A stretch of DNA of 64,000 nucleotides from Bacillota bacterium. GTDB lineage: Bacteria; Bacillota; Clostridia; Clostridiales; Clostridiaceae. A program made the translations under genes and the position numbers. A model generated the notes under the pieces. That model was not told where the DNA came from, did not search any database, and saw nothing but the letters and a program-made list of their open reading frames with translations. Positions 25,192 through 33,482 of the stretch are shown one piece after another. The stretch covers positions 1-64,000 of the forward strand of contig JAGFXP010000001.1 of assembly GCA_017861315.1 (NCBI GenBank), written 5' to 3'. Every line of letters starts with the position of its first letter. Position 1 is the first letter of the stretch.

Positions 25192-27567
25192 ATGTGCCTT
25201 TTGAAAGATGACGAGCTTAGGAAAATCCATCTTTACTGGAATGCATGCAATTACCTTGCTGCTGGGATGATATATTTAAAGGAAAACCCTCTCCTCAGAG
25301 AGCCGCTGAAGCCGGAACACGTTAAAAAGAGGCTTCTGGGCCACTGGGGCACCAGCCCGGGGCTTTCCTTCATCTATGTGCATCTGAACAGGCTGATCAG
25401 GAAGTACGACCTTAACATGCTGTTCATAGCCGGTCCCGGCCACGGGGCTCCGGGAGTTTTGGCCCCCGTTTACCTGGAGGGCACATATTCAGAGATCTAT
25501 CCCGACAAGAGCGAGGATGAAGAAGGCATGGCAGGATTCTTCAAGCAGTTTTCTTTCCCAGGGGGTATAGGAAGCCACTGCACTCCTGAGACCCCGGGTT
25601 CGATCCACGAGGGAGGGGAACTGGGCTACAGCCTTTCGCATGCCTACGGCGCAGCCTTCGACAATCCGGACCTGATAGTTGCAGCGGTTGTAGGGGACGG
25701 GGAGGCTGAGACCGGTCCGCTGGCGGCCTCCTGGCATTCGAATAAGTTCCTCAACCCGGTGCGGGACGGCGCCGTGCTGCCCATCCTGCACCTGAACGGC
25801 TACAAGATAGCAAATCCGGCGATTCTGGCAAGGATCAGCCAAGGAGAGCTAGAAAATCTGTTCATAGGGTACGGATATAAGCCTTACATTGTCGAAGGCG
25901 ATGATCCGGCAATCATGCACGGGATCATGGCAGAAAAAATGGAGAAGGCAATCCTTGAAATCAGGCAGATTCAGGATGAAGCCCGTTCAAAAGGAATATC
26001 GGGCAGGCCTGTCTGGCCTATGATCATACTAAGGTCGCCGAAGGGCTGGACAGGGCCGAAGGAGCTGGATGGACACAAGATCGAAGGCTATTGGCGATCC
26101 CACCAGGTACCTCTTGCGGAGGTGCATGAGAACGAGCGGCAGCTCAGGATGCTGGAGGAGTGGCTGCGGAGCTACGGGCCTCAGGAGCTTTTCGACGAGA
26201 GGGGAAGACTGGTCCCTGAGCTGAAGGAGCTGGCTCCCGTTGGAACGCGCAGGATGAGCGCGAATCCGGCCGCCAACGGAGGAAGCCTTCGCAGGGCGCT
26301 GAATATGCCGGATTTCAGGGAATATGCCGTGAAATTCGACAAGCCTGGCGTTTCTGAATATGAGAATACCAAGCAGCTGGGGGCATTCCTCAGGGACGTA
26401 TTCAGGGAGAACCCGGACAATTTCAGGATGTTCGGACCTGACGAGACTGCCTCAAACAGGCTGCAGACGGTCTACGAGGCCACAAAGAAGGTTTGGATGG
26501 GGGAATACCTAAGCGAAGATGCAGACGGAGGCGAGCTGGCCGCAGACGGAAAGGTTATGGAGATGCTCAGCGAGCACACGCTGCTGGGATGGATGGAAGG
26601 GTACATCCTGACCGGCCGTCACGGATTCTTCCACACCTATGAGGCCTTCGCACACGTCATAGACTCCATGTTCAACCAGCATGCGAAATGGCTCAGCATA
26701 AGCAAGCATGAAACGACCTGGCGCCATACGGTCGCATCAGAGAACATACTTCTCTCTTCGACCGTATGGCGCCAGGATCACAACGGCTTCTCCCATCAGG
26801 ATCCCGGATTCCTCGATGTGGCGACCAACAAGAGCCCGGAGGTGGTCAGGATATACCTCCCTCCGGACGCCAACTGCCTGCTCTCCACAGCCGACCACTG
26901 CCTCAGGAGCACGGGATATGTCAACGTCATAGTTTCCGACAAGCAGAAGCACCTGCAGTACCTGGGCATGGAGGAGGCGGTTAAGCACTGTACCAAAGGC
27001 ATAGGCATCTGGGAATGGGCAAGCAGCGATGCCTCGGGCGACGAATTGTCAGACCCGGACATTGTGATGGCAAGCTGCGGCGATGTGTCCACCAGGGAAG
27101 CGCTTGCTGCCGCAGCCATCCTCCGAAGCGAATTCCCGAGCCTCAGGGTGCGGTTCATAAACGTGGTGGATCTTATGAAGCTCATATCCTCCTCGGAGCA
27201 CCCTCACGGCCTGACGGAAAAGGAATTCGATGCGCTGTTCACCAGCGAAAAGGACGTCGTGTTCAATTTCCACGGCTACCCATGGCTCATCCACAAGCTG
27301 ACCTACAGGAGGTCGAATCCGGAGAGGATACACGTGCACGGCTACAAGGAGAAGGGGAACATCAACACCCCTCTGGAGCTCGCTATAATTAACGGGATAG
27401 ACAGGTTCAGCCTTGTCATAGACGTAATCGACAGGGTGCCTGGGCTGGGCTCGAAGGGCGCCCATGTGAGGGAGCGGATGAAGAACGAGATTATCGACAA
27501 CATCGAATACGCACATGAGAACGGCATAGACAAGGAAGAGATAAGGAACTGGAAGTGGCCGTACTAA
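25192..27567 (+). CDS. xfp: Phosphoketolase (xylulose-5-phosphate/fructose-6-phosphate)
   Basis: A 791-residue thiamine-diphosphate enzyme that splits sugar phosphates to acetyl phosphate and an aldose phosphate. Motifs: [15 protein letters not shown] at the start, [11 protein letters not shown] near 80, the ThDP motif [17 protein letters not shown] near 162, and HQDPGF near 535. ATG 25192 has GAGGTG 7 bases upstream; the frame extends 23 codons further up but only through AT-rich leader. The family is usually about 790-830 residues. Its product, acetyl phosphate, is also the PduL product. An 18-bp inverted repeat lies within the gene at 26.7 kb. Confidence 0.95.
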   Translation: MCLLKDDELRKIHLYWNACNYLAAGMIYLKENPLLREPLKPEHVKKRLLGHWGTSPGLSFIYVHLNRLIRKYDLNMLFIAGPGHGAPGVLAPVYLEGTYSEIYPDKSEDEEGMAGFFKQFSFPGGIGSHCTPETPGSIHEGGELGYSLSHAYGAAFDNPDLIVAAVVGDGEAETGPLAASWHSNKFLNPVRDGAVLPILHLNGYKIANPAILARISQGELENLFIGYGYKPYIVEGDDPAIMHGIMAEKMEKAILEIRQIQDEARSKGISGRPVWPMIILRSPKGWTGPKELDGHKIEGYWRSHQVPLAEVHENERQLRMLEEWLRSYGPQELFDERGRLVPELKELAPVGTRRMSANPAANGGSLRRALNMPDFREYAVKFDKPGVSEYENTKQLGAFLRDVFRENPDNFRMFGPDETASNRLQTVYEATKKVWMGEYLSEDADGGELAADGKVMEMLSEHTLLGWMEGYILTGRHGFFHTYEAFAHVIDSMFNQHAKWLSISKHETTWRHTVASENILLSSTVWRQDHNGFSHQDPGFLDVATNKSPEVVRIYLPPDANCLLSTADHCLRSTGYVNVIVSDKQKHLQYLGMEEAVKHCTKGIGIWEWASSDASGDELSDPDIVMASCGDVSTREALAAAAILRSEFPSLRVRFINVVDLMKLISSSEHPHGLTEKEFDALFTSEKDVVFNFHGYPWLIHKLTYRRSNPERIHVHGYKEKGNINTPLELAIINGIDRFSLVIDVIDRVPGLGSKGAHVRERMKNEIIDNIEYAHENGIDKEEIRNWKWPY
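26717..26776. repeat. 18-bp perfect inverted repeat inside the phosphoketolase gene
   Basis: CCTGGCGCCATACGGTCG (26717-26734) and its exact complement (26759-26776), 24 bases apart. The interval holds a nested 6-bp stem AGAGAA/TTCTCT (26739-26744, 26750-26755) with a 5-base loop. The arms encode TWRHTV and STVWRQD in the conserved catalytic region, so the repeat arises through codon choice. Confidence 0.9.
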
Positions 27568-27575
27568 GCTGAAAA

Positions 27576-27621
27576 GAGCAGCTGCAAACTAAGTAATTAG
27601 TTTTGCCGCTGCTCCATTTTT
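27576..27621. terminator. Bidirectional terminator between phosphoketolase and the response regulator
   Basis: GAGCAGC (27576-27582) pairs with GCTGCTC (27608-27614), with an inner GCAAA-CTAA helix, then ATTTTT. The two flanking genes converge on it. Confidence 0.75.
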
Positions 27622-28405
27622 AAGAATCTATAGCTGATGTGTTCTGTTTTGACGAACAGGCATACTTCCTGTAGGTCTGAGGCGTCATGTTCATCTGGGC
27701 GCAGAAGACCCTGTTGAAATAGGAAGGATCGGAGAAACCGCATTCCAGGGAGATCCTGTATGCAGGATAGTTTGTAGTCTCAAGCAGCCTGCATGCGTGC
27801 TGTATTTTCAGATTGATTATATATTCCGTAAAAGAGACGCCCATCTCCCGTTTGAAGACATGGCTGAAATATTTTGGGTTCATGAAAGCCTTCGAAGCAA
27901 CCATGTCCAGGGACAGTCTCTCCTTGAAATGCTCTTTTATATACTTCACGGATTCCTCGATAAAGTGCTCCCTGCATTCCTTAGGTTCAACATTCCTGGC
28001 AGCAGGCTTTTCGGGAACCGGCGTACTGGAGACCACCGACGAATCAAGCATCCTTCGGAAAACCTGTTTGAAGTCCTTCGGCTTAACCGGTTTCAGCAGA
28101 TATTCAAAAACCCGAAGGCTTATCGCTTTCTGTGCATAGGAAAAATCCGAGCAGGAGGAAAGTATCGTTATGCAGGCGTCCGGCAGGAATTTCCTTATCT
28201 CTCCGATGGCGCTGAGGCCGTCCATTTCGGGGATCATCACGTCCATGAATATGAAATCAGGACGGTGCTGCTTTGCCAGGCTTACTGCCTGGACTCCGCT
28301 TTCGCAGGTCAGCACAGTGTCCTCAGGACGAAGCTCCTCGAGTGCTACCGATTTCAGGAATTCCTGTTCCAGTATTTCGTCTTCAACTATCAGGACTACG
28401 CTCAT
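27620..28405 (-). CDS. AraC-type response regulator (YesN-like)
   Basis: A 261-residue regulator. The receiver domain has acidic residues VEDE (8-10), Asp55 in FIFMDVMIPEMDG and Lys in LLKPVKP. A C-terminal AraC/XylS pair of helix-turn-helix motifs covers about 155-255 (MVASKAFMNPKYFSHVFKREMG, in pieces, and ISLECGFSDPSYFNRVF). GAGGTGA precedes the start at 28405 and overlaps the end of the kinase gene, so the two are one operon. It is the likely activator of the choline BMC operon, because AraC-type regulators with PocR kinases often control BMC loci (inference). Confidence 0.92.
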   Translation of the reverse strand: MSVVLIVEDEILEQEFLKSVALEELRPEDTVLTCESGVQAVSLAKQHRPDFIFMDVMIPEMDGLSAIGEIRKFLPDACITILSSCSDFSYAQKAISLRVFEYLLKPVKPKDFKQVFRRMLDSSVVSSTPVPEKPAARNVEPKECREHFIEESVKYIKEHFKERLSLDMVASKAFMNPKYFSHVFKREMGVSFTEYIINLKIQHACRLLETTNYPAYRISLECGFSDPSYFNRVFCAQMNMTPQTYRKYACSSKQNTSAIDS

Positions 28406-28410
28406 CTATA

Positions 28411-29601
28411 TCACCTCACTACGGTCTGTGCAGGAATGGTTATAGTAACAGTGCTTCCGCTGTAGTCGGACTTGACTATCTTCAAGCCGTACTGTTCGCC
28501 GTAATAGCGTTTAAGACGGTTGTCCGTGCTCCGGAAGCCAAGGCCTGAGCTGCTTTCAGACTGCTGGATATTCTGCAGAACATCTTTTGGGAAACCGTTG
28601 CCATTGTCCATTATGGAGATGATGATCTCCTTGTTGTATTCTTCGGCATATATTTTGATCTTGCCGCCGTCTCTCTTAGGGGTTATCCCATGGATGAGCG
28701 CGTTCTCCACGATTGGCTGTATAACCATATTGTGGATCCTGTAGGACTTGATGTGCTCGGGGACCTCTATCTCGTATTCGAGGCGGTTTTTGAATCTCGC
28801 CTTCTGTATATACAGATATTTTTCAATGTTGTCTATCTCTGCGCCTATGGTGTGCAGCTGGTCCTCCTGCTTAAGGTTGTACCTGAGCAGATCGGAGAGG
28901 CAGTATATAAGCTCCTCTGTCGTATGGGAATGCTCGAAATATGCTATTCGCGCAATGCAGTTAAGCGTGTTGAACAGAAAGTGCGGATTTACACAGAGGG
29001 ACATGTTTTTAGCCTCGAGATCTATGATCTTTTTCTCGAGGATTTCCTTTTCGATGGACAGCCTCTCCACATCAGGATGCACATGGCTGGCGCTTTCGGA
29101 AAGGTCAAGGGAGATGTTCTTTGCTATCTGGCGGCACAGCTGCTCGTGTATTATGATCTTGTCCGGTTCCATTGTCTTGAGTGCGGATATTGCTTTCGCT
29201 ATATATTCCAGCTCCGGACCGTCATCTCCCTGGAGAGACTGCACGTCTATTAAATGTTTCCGGTATTCGTTGCCCTTCTGATATACCTGTATGCCCGCCA
29301 CATAGCCGAGAGTCTGATTATCAAGCCTGATTGGCACAAGTATGTTCTCAAGACCGTGCCTGCATACGAACCTTCCGCTCTCGCCCGATTCGAATCTGCT
29401 CCTGTAGTCGGGGCACACAGGGGCACCCTTTCCCTGGCATACATTGGTGCAAAAATCAGGGTACGGGATATATTCAAGTATGATAGCCCCGTTTGTATCT
29501 ATCAGGAAAAGCGGGAGATCCGACAGGGACAGGATACCGCTGTACCGGTTGTATAGATTTGATGGTATCAGTTTCTTTAATGGATTATTAGCTTCATTCA
29601 T
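28411..29601 (-). CDS. PocR-domain sensor histidine kinase (LytS/YesM type)
   Basis: A 396-residue kinase without clear membrane segments. Residues about 12-165 form a PocR ligand-binding domain with Cys-rich motif CTNVCQGKGAPVC (51-63) and FVCRHGL (78-84). A coiled segment at about 178-200 links it to a His_kinase domain with phospho-acceptor His207 in NPHFLFNTLN. A HATPase_c domain follows with IVENALIHG and DNGNGF. PocR domains bind small alcohols and related organics and control propanediol use, so choline or its products are plausible ligands here. AAGGTG precedes the start at 29601. Confidence 0.9.
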   Translation of the reverse strand: MNEANNPLKKLIPSNLYNRYSGILSLSDLPLFLIDTNGAIILEYIPYPDFCTNVCQGKGAPVCPDYRSRFESGESGRFVCRHGLENILVPIRLDNQTLGYVAGIQVYQKGNEYRKHLIDVQSLQGDDGPELEYIAKAISALKTMEPDKIIIHEQLCRQIAKNISLDLSESASHVHPDVERLSIEKEILEKKIIDLEAKNMSLCVNPHFLFNTLNCIARIAYFEHSHTTEELIYCLSDLLRYNLKQEDQLHTIGAEIDNIEKYLYIQKARFKNRLEYEIEVPEHIKSYRIHNMVIQPIVENALIHGITPKRDGGKIKIYAEEYNKEIIISIMDNGNGFPKDVLQNIQQSESSSGLGFRSTDNRLKRYYGEQYGLKIVKSDYSGSTVTITIPAQTVVR

Positions 29602-29648
29602 ACTTTTACACCTTTTCCGTTAAGCGATCGGCATAATGCTTTTTAACT

Positions 29649-29677
29649 ATTATAATTTATAGGGATTGAGATGTAAA
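29649..29677 (-). promoter_or_regulatory. SigA-type promoter of the PocR kinase/regulator operon
   Basis: On the minus strand TTTACA (29677-29672), a 17-base spacer and TATAAT (29654-29649), about 50 bases from the kinase start. Upstream on the same strand lie two GTCGGCT words (in 29710-29750) that may be regulator sites. Confidence 0.6.
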
Positions 29678-29785
29678 CAATATTAGTCGATGTTTTAGAC
29701 AGATTTCGACAAAAGCCGACTAACTACCTTATGCCAGGTTTTAGCCGACCTTTCGTCAAATTCTGAGGGGTAAATCTTTCTATAT

Positions 29786-30925
29786 TTAAGAGAGCTTTCG
29801 ATAAATGCGTATCAGTTCCTCTTTGTAAGGGGTCCTTGGATTGGTAGGGGTGCATCGGTCCTGCATCGCAGCTTCCGCCATGCGGTCCAGAGCGCCTTCA
29901 AACTCGCTTTCATCGATTCCGAGAGCACGGATGCTGTTCTCGATTCCTAGGGACTTACTGAGTCTCCCTACAGCCTGGATGAAGTTCACTGTACCTTCAC
30001 GGCAGGTCCTGGCAGGAAGGCCAAGAACTTTGGCCAGCTGCGCATATCTGCCCGCAGCATAACCGCTGGCGCTGCCGGCAAGCTCAGCGTTGTATTCCAT
30101 GACCGCGCTCATCAAGAGGGCATTTGACCTTCCGTGCGGGAGGTGGAAGGCTCCTCCCAGTGCATGGGCGAGGCTGTGGTTTATCCCGAGATTGGCGTTC
30201 GTAAAAGCCATGCCTGCCATGCAGGAAGCGTTCTGAACATGGTCCCTCGCGACGCCGTCAGCCGCGTCCCTGAAAAGCTTCTCCAGGTTGTCAAAGATAA
30301 GCTTGACTGCTTTTTCGGCTAGTGCGTCTGTGAAGTCACTTGCTTTGGTCGATACGTAGGCTTCGACGGCGTGCACCAGAACATCCATGCCAGTGTCAGC
30401 TATCACACGCTGGGGAACATGCTGGATGCAGGTGGAGTCGAGTATTGCAATATCCGGAGATATGAATTCATCCACTATGACGACCTTTTCACCTTCCGCG
30501 GTGATTACAGAGAAGTCGGTAACCTCAGAACCTGTCCCGCTGGTGGAAGGGATAGCTATGAACAGAGGTTTTTTAGTTTCCCCGGATGACGGCTTTTCAA
30601 GTTTCCATGCAAAATAGAGAATCCCCTTTGCGGTATCGATGGCTGAACCTCCGCCTATAGCCACCAGAACATCAGGAGCAAATTCGGCGTAAAGCCTCAT
30701 TCCCTCTGCAACCACATTGACATCGGGGTCAGGCCGGACTCCGGAAAAGACCGCCGTGCTTAGACCGGCCTCGCCGAGGTAATCCTTGACCAGCTGAAGG
30801 TAACCGAGTGTATCCATAATAGAGTCTGTGACTATGAGTGCACGGGACCCAGAAATTGTTTTTAAGAGCTGTATTGATTTCTGTTCAAAATATACTTTCG
30901 ATTTCAGTGTGAACTTTTTATTCAT
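29786..30925 (-). CDS. Iron-containing alcohol dehydrogenase (EutG/PduQ-like)
   Basis: A 379-residue group III alcohol dehydrogenase. The NAD motif is AIGGGSAIDTAKG near 93, and the metal site comes from ADTGMDVLVHAVEAY near 190 and GINHSLAHALGGAFHLPHG near 255. Start 30925 has AGGAGGA 5 bases upstream. It would reduce acetaldehyde from CutC to ethanol and regenerate NAD+ for the aldehyde dehydrogenase. The BMC operon itself has no alcohol dehydrogenase, so this gene likely supplies it. Its promoter shares a motif with the BMC leader. Confidence 0.93.
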   Translation of the reverse strand: MNKKFTLKSKVYFEQKSIQLLKTISGSRALIVTDSIMDTLGYLQLVKDYLGEAGLSTAVFSGVRPDPDVNVVAEGMRLYAEFAPDVLVAIGGGSAIDTAKGILYFAWKLEKPSSGETKKPLFIAIPSTSGTGSEVTDFSVITAEGEKVVIVDEFISPDIAILDSTCIQHVPQRVIADTGMDVLVHAVEAYVSTKASDFTDALAEKAVKLIFDNLEKLFRDAADGVARDHVQNASCMAGMAFTNANLGINHSLAHALGGAFHLPHGRSNALLMSAVMEYNAELAGSASGYAAGRYAQLAKVLGLPARTCREGTVNFIQAVGRLSKSLGIENSIRALGIDESEFEGALDRMAEAAMQDRCTPTNPRTPYKEELIRIYRKLS

Positions 30926-31003
30926 GGTATTCCTCCTGAATTGTTTCAACAGAATAATGATATCACACAGGGATGAAAGTTAATTGAAGATTCAATACAT
31001 AAT

Positions 31004-31042
31004 TTTTGCACTATTGTATCCTGTTAAAGTGCAATATTGCAC
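31004..31042 (-). promoter_or_regulatory. GTGCAATATTGCAC palindrome upstream of the alcohol dehydrogenase
   Basis: A perfect 14-bp palindrome lies at 31029-31042, and a further AGTGCAAA half site on the minus strand lies near 31005-31012. Read on the minus strand the palindrome begins TTTGTGCAATA, as at 8838 in the BMC leader. The region 30926-31278 holds no gene beyond these sites and the promoter that follows. Confidence 0.5.
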
Positions 31043-31199
31043 AAAGTCCACTTTCTTGAACAATATCGGTCAGGCGGCTGTGACTTTTTCCGTTTTTTTC
31101 TTTTTGGAAAGCTGCAAGTGCTGTCCTAAACACCATAAAGCTTTGGCAGATGTGTTATAATAATACATATGTGAGATGGCTCGCAGGGAAGCCGTCAGG

Positions 31200-31228
31200 T
31201 TGATTTTTAGGGCTGTTCTTGCTATAAT
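31200..31228 (+). promoter_or_regulatory. SigA-type promoter of the choline-kinase-like gene
   Basis: TTGATT (31200-31205), 17 bases, TATAAT (31223-31228), about 50 bases upstream of the start. Confidence 0.6.
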
Positions 31229-31278
31229 GGTCCTTACATTGCGGCCTTGGGTCACAAATAATATGTGTGGTGAATAAG

Positions 31279-32193
31279 ATGAAAATGGAAGATTTGGTAC
31301 AAAATACGCTGCGTCAGTTTTTCGGGGATGACAGCATAATATTCGATAGATCACGCTTGGCAGGCGGGCTTACAAACTACAACTACCTAATGGACATCAA
31401 GGGGACGGAATATGTTGTGAGGCAGCCCGGCGGGATGACCAACCTGATGATCGACAGAAGGATAGAGAAGGTCAACAATGCAATCGTCTCGGAGCTGGGA
31501 ATTAATTCTGAGTGCGTCTATTTTGACGAGGTCAGCGGCATCAAGATAAGTGTAAGCATAATGAACAGCAAGAATATTGCCCAGACAGATCCCAACAGCT
31601 ATGAAAACCTGAGCGCTGTTTCGGATGTCATGAAAAAAGTGCACTCCAGCTGCAAGCATTTCCCAAACACCTTCGACTGGCTGAGCGAGCTGAACAAATA
31701 CGAGAAGATCATACAGGAGCTCAACGGCGGCTTCTTCTTTGACTATGCAGAGTTTAAGGAGCAGCTGCTCGATTTCATGGAAAAGAACATAAAGAACCTG
31801 GTTTCAGTTCCGTGCCATAACGATACGGTTCCAGAGAACTTCATAGTAGGCGAAAACGGAAAGACATACCTGGTTGACTGGGAATATTCAGGGATGAACG
31901 ACCCAAGCTGGGATGTGGCTGCTTATATCCTTGAGTCAAAGCTTTCTCCCGAGGCTATTGACTTCCTGCTGAAGGATTATTACGGGGAATATCCGGACAC
32001 TGAAGAGCTGACAAAAATTAAATTCTTCATGGTGGCACAGGACCTTCTCTGGATGGTATGGGCCATGATCAGGCACTACAGCGGGGATGATTTCCTCGAT
32101 TACTGCTCATTGAGGTATGAACGCTTCCAGCGGAATATTAAAGCAATAACGGAGTCTGAGGGTTACGAACTGGCAGACATGGTAAAAAATTAG
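31279..32193 (+). CDS. Choline/ethanolamine kinase-like phosphotransferase (LicA-like)
   Basis: About 304 residues of the aminoglycoside phosphotransferase/choline kinase fold. Motifs: LAGGLTNYNYLMD near residue 25, the catalytic loop CHNDTVPENFIV near 184, and the metal motif YLVDWEYSGMNDPSWD near 201. Proteins of this type phosphorylate choline, ethanolamine or related sugars. The start is uncertain: ATG 31279 is taken, but GTG 31267 and ATG 31285 are also in frame and none has a strong ribosome site. Its place beside a choline-lyase locus suggests that choline is both salvaged and fermented here (inference). Confidence 0.85.
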   Translation: MKMEDLVQNTLRQFFGDDSIIFDRSRLAGGLTNYNYLMDIKGTEYVVRQPGGMTNLMIDRRIEKVNNAIVSELGINSECVYFDEVSGIKISVSIMNSKNIAQTDPNSYENLSAVSDVMKKVHSSCKHFPNTFDWLSELNKYEKIIQELNGGFFFDYAEFKEQLLDFMEKNIKNLVSVPCHNDTVPENFIVGENGKTYLVDWEYSGMNDPSWDVAAYILESKLSPEAIDFLLKDYYGEYPDTEELTKIKFFMVAQDLLWMVWAMIRHYSGDDFLDYCSLRYERFQRNIKAITESEGYELADMVKN

Positions 32194-32198
32194 GAATG

Positions 32199-32243
32199 AG
32201 GCGCACCGCATAAACGGGATTTTATTATGTGATGCGCCTTTTT
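32199..32243 (+). terminator. Terminator after the choline-kinase-like gene
   Basis: AGGCGCA (32199-32205) pairs with TGCGCCT (32233-32239), with an inner GCATAA/TTATGT helix, followed by T x4. Confidence 0.8.
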
Positions 32244-32325
32244 ACGTGCTTGTATTCTGAGACAAGATATGGCAAACTTATAATATTGGAAATATATTAT
32301 TGTTGAAGTTCAGGAGGGGGCTCCC

Positions 32326-32733
32326 ATGCGAAAATACAGCTATATAATGATCGGAGGAGCGCTGGGCGCAATGCTGAGGCTCGCAATAAAGAATATGAGC
32401 ATTGGCCAGCATAGCGGCGTGTTTCCTCTCAACACGCTGCTGATAAATATTTCAGGAAGCTTTATACTTGCTCTTTTCCTGACGATGGCACTGGAAGTGT
32501 TTGAGTTTGATGCGGATGTGAGGCTCGGGATATCGACTGGTTTCCTGGGAGCTTATACTACATTTTCTACTCTCTGCAGTGAGTCGGTGAAACTGCTCGA
32601 TGGCGGGCAATATATTGCAGCCGCAGCATATCTGGCTGCATCGGCTTTTTTGGGGCTTGGGGCAGCATATTTAGGAGTCGTCGCTGCCAGGGGAGCGGCT
32701 GGAAGGTTTACTGACAGGGGTGAGGTTGAATAA
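32326..32733 (+). CDS. crcB: CrcB/Fluc fluoride channel, subunit 1
   Basis: A 135-residue four-helix membrane protein. Family motifs are GGALGAMLRLAI at the start, PLNTLLINISGSFILALF near 36 (the central Asn and Phe box), and STGFLGAYTTFSTLCSE near 66. Fluc channels are dual-topology dimers that let fluoride leave the cell. Here a second crcB overlaps the stop by one base, so a heterodimer of two oppositely oriented subunits is likely. ATG 32326 follows AGGAGGGGG. No fluoride riboswitch was seen in the leader. Confidence 0.94.
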   Translation: MRKYSYIMIGGALGAMLRLAIKNMSIGQHSGVFPLNTLLINISGSFILALFLTMALEVFEFDADVRLGISTGFLGAYTTFSTLCSESVKLLDGGQYIAAAAYLAASAFLGLGAAYLGVVAARGAAGRFTDRGEVE

Positions 32734-33098
32734 TGCAGTATCTGATGGTTGCGGCAGGGGGAGCGTTGGGAAGCCTTGCGAGGTTCATGATAGGAAGGAA
32801 GATATCAGAGAGATTCACCACAGGATTCCCTGTAGGGACTTTTTTCATCAACATAACGGGCGCCGTCCTTTTGGGAATAGTCAGCTCGGCGGGGCTGGGG
32901 GTCAGCAATTACTCTCTACTCGGCGACGGCTTTCTGGGAGCCTATACCACATTTTCAACGTTCATGTACGAAGGCTTCAGCCTGTTTCAGGACAATGAAA
33001 AGCTCAACGCACTTGTTTACATAATAGGTTCGCTGATCCTGGGCATAATAGGATTCATGATCGGCGTTGAAATATCCGGGATGATCAAAATAATCTAG
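32733..33098 (+). CDS. crcB: CrcB/Fluc fluoride channel, subunit 2
   Basis: A 121-residue partner of the upstream CrcB. Motifs: AGGALGSLARFMIGR, PVGTFFINITGAVLLGI and GDGFLGAYTTFSTFMYEGF. Fluc proteins encoded in pairs usually assemble as heterodimers with fixed opposite orientation. ATG 32733 overlaps the first gene's stop, and GGGGTGAGG lies upstream. It is followed after 15 bases by a DUF190 gene. Confidence 0.94.
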   Translation: MQYLMVAAGGALGSLARFMIGRKISERFTTGFPVGTFFINITGAVLLGIVSSAGLGVSNYSLLGDGFLGAYTTFSTFMYEGFSLFQDNEKLNALVYIIGSLILGIIGFMIGVEISGMIKII

Positions 33099-33113
33099 AA
33101 GGGCGGTGCCGAT

Positions 33114-33455
33114 ATGACTCTGGGCAGGAACTGCAAACTGTTGAAAATCTATATAAGCGAGGATTCAAAATATCAAGGCCACAACCTTTACCATGCACTG
33201 GTTAGAAGGCTTGCGGAAGCCGGCATGGCGGGCGTAACAGTAACGAGGGGCATAGAGGGCTTCGGCCATGAAAAGCGTCTCCACAGCACCCGCATCCTGG
33301 ACATCTCGCTCAAACTGCCTGTGGTTGTCGAGGTAGTCGACACGCCTGAAAAGATTGATGCCGCCATACCCATTGTCAGTGAGATGGTCAATGAGGGAAT
33401 GGTGTTCATCACGGATGTAGAGGTTATTAAATATGGAAAAGAAATTACTGATTAA
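33114..33455 (+). CDS. DUF190 family protein linked to CrcB
   Basis: A 113-residue soluble protein with the DUF190 pattern: LKIYISEDSKYQGHNLYHALV, then AGMAGVTVTRGIEGFGHEKRLHS (in pieces), then LPVVVEVVDTPEKI. The ferredoxin-like fold resembles PII signal proteins, so a regulatory role on the fluoride channel has been suggested for such neighbours. ATG 33114 follows GAAGGGCGG. Biochemical function is not established. Confidence 0.9.
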   Translation: MTLGRNCKLLKIYISEDSKYQGHNLYHALVRRLAEAGMAGVTVTRGIEGFGHEKRLHSTRILDISLKLPVVVEVVDTPEKIDAAIPIVSEMVNEGMVFITDVEVIKYGKEITD

Positions 33456-33482
33456 AGGTATCAGACGGAAGGTGAATTGAAA

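Noticed and set aside
31173-31274. 33-codon frame ahead of the choline-kinase-like gene
   Set aside because: It has no ribosome site, spans the promoter TTGATT/TATAAT and shows no recognisable content.
32244-32325. Fluoride riboswitch ahead of crcB
   Set aside because: The short leader shows no GGCGAUGG-like start or matching pseudoknot elements; the only strong hairpin, at 32199-32243, is the upstream gene's terminator.
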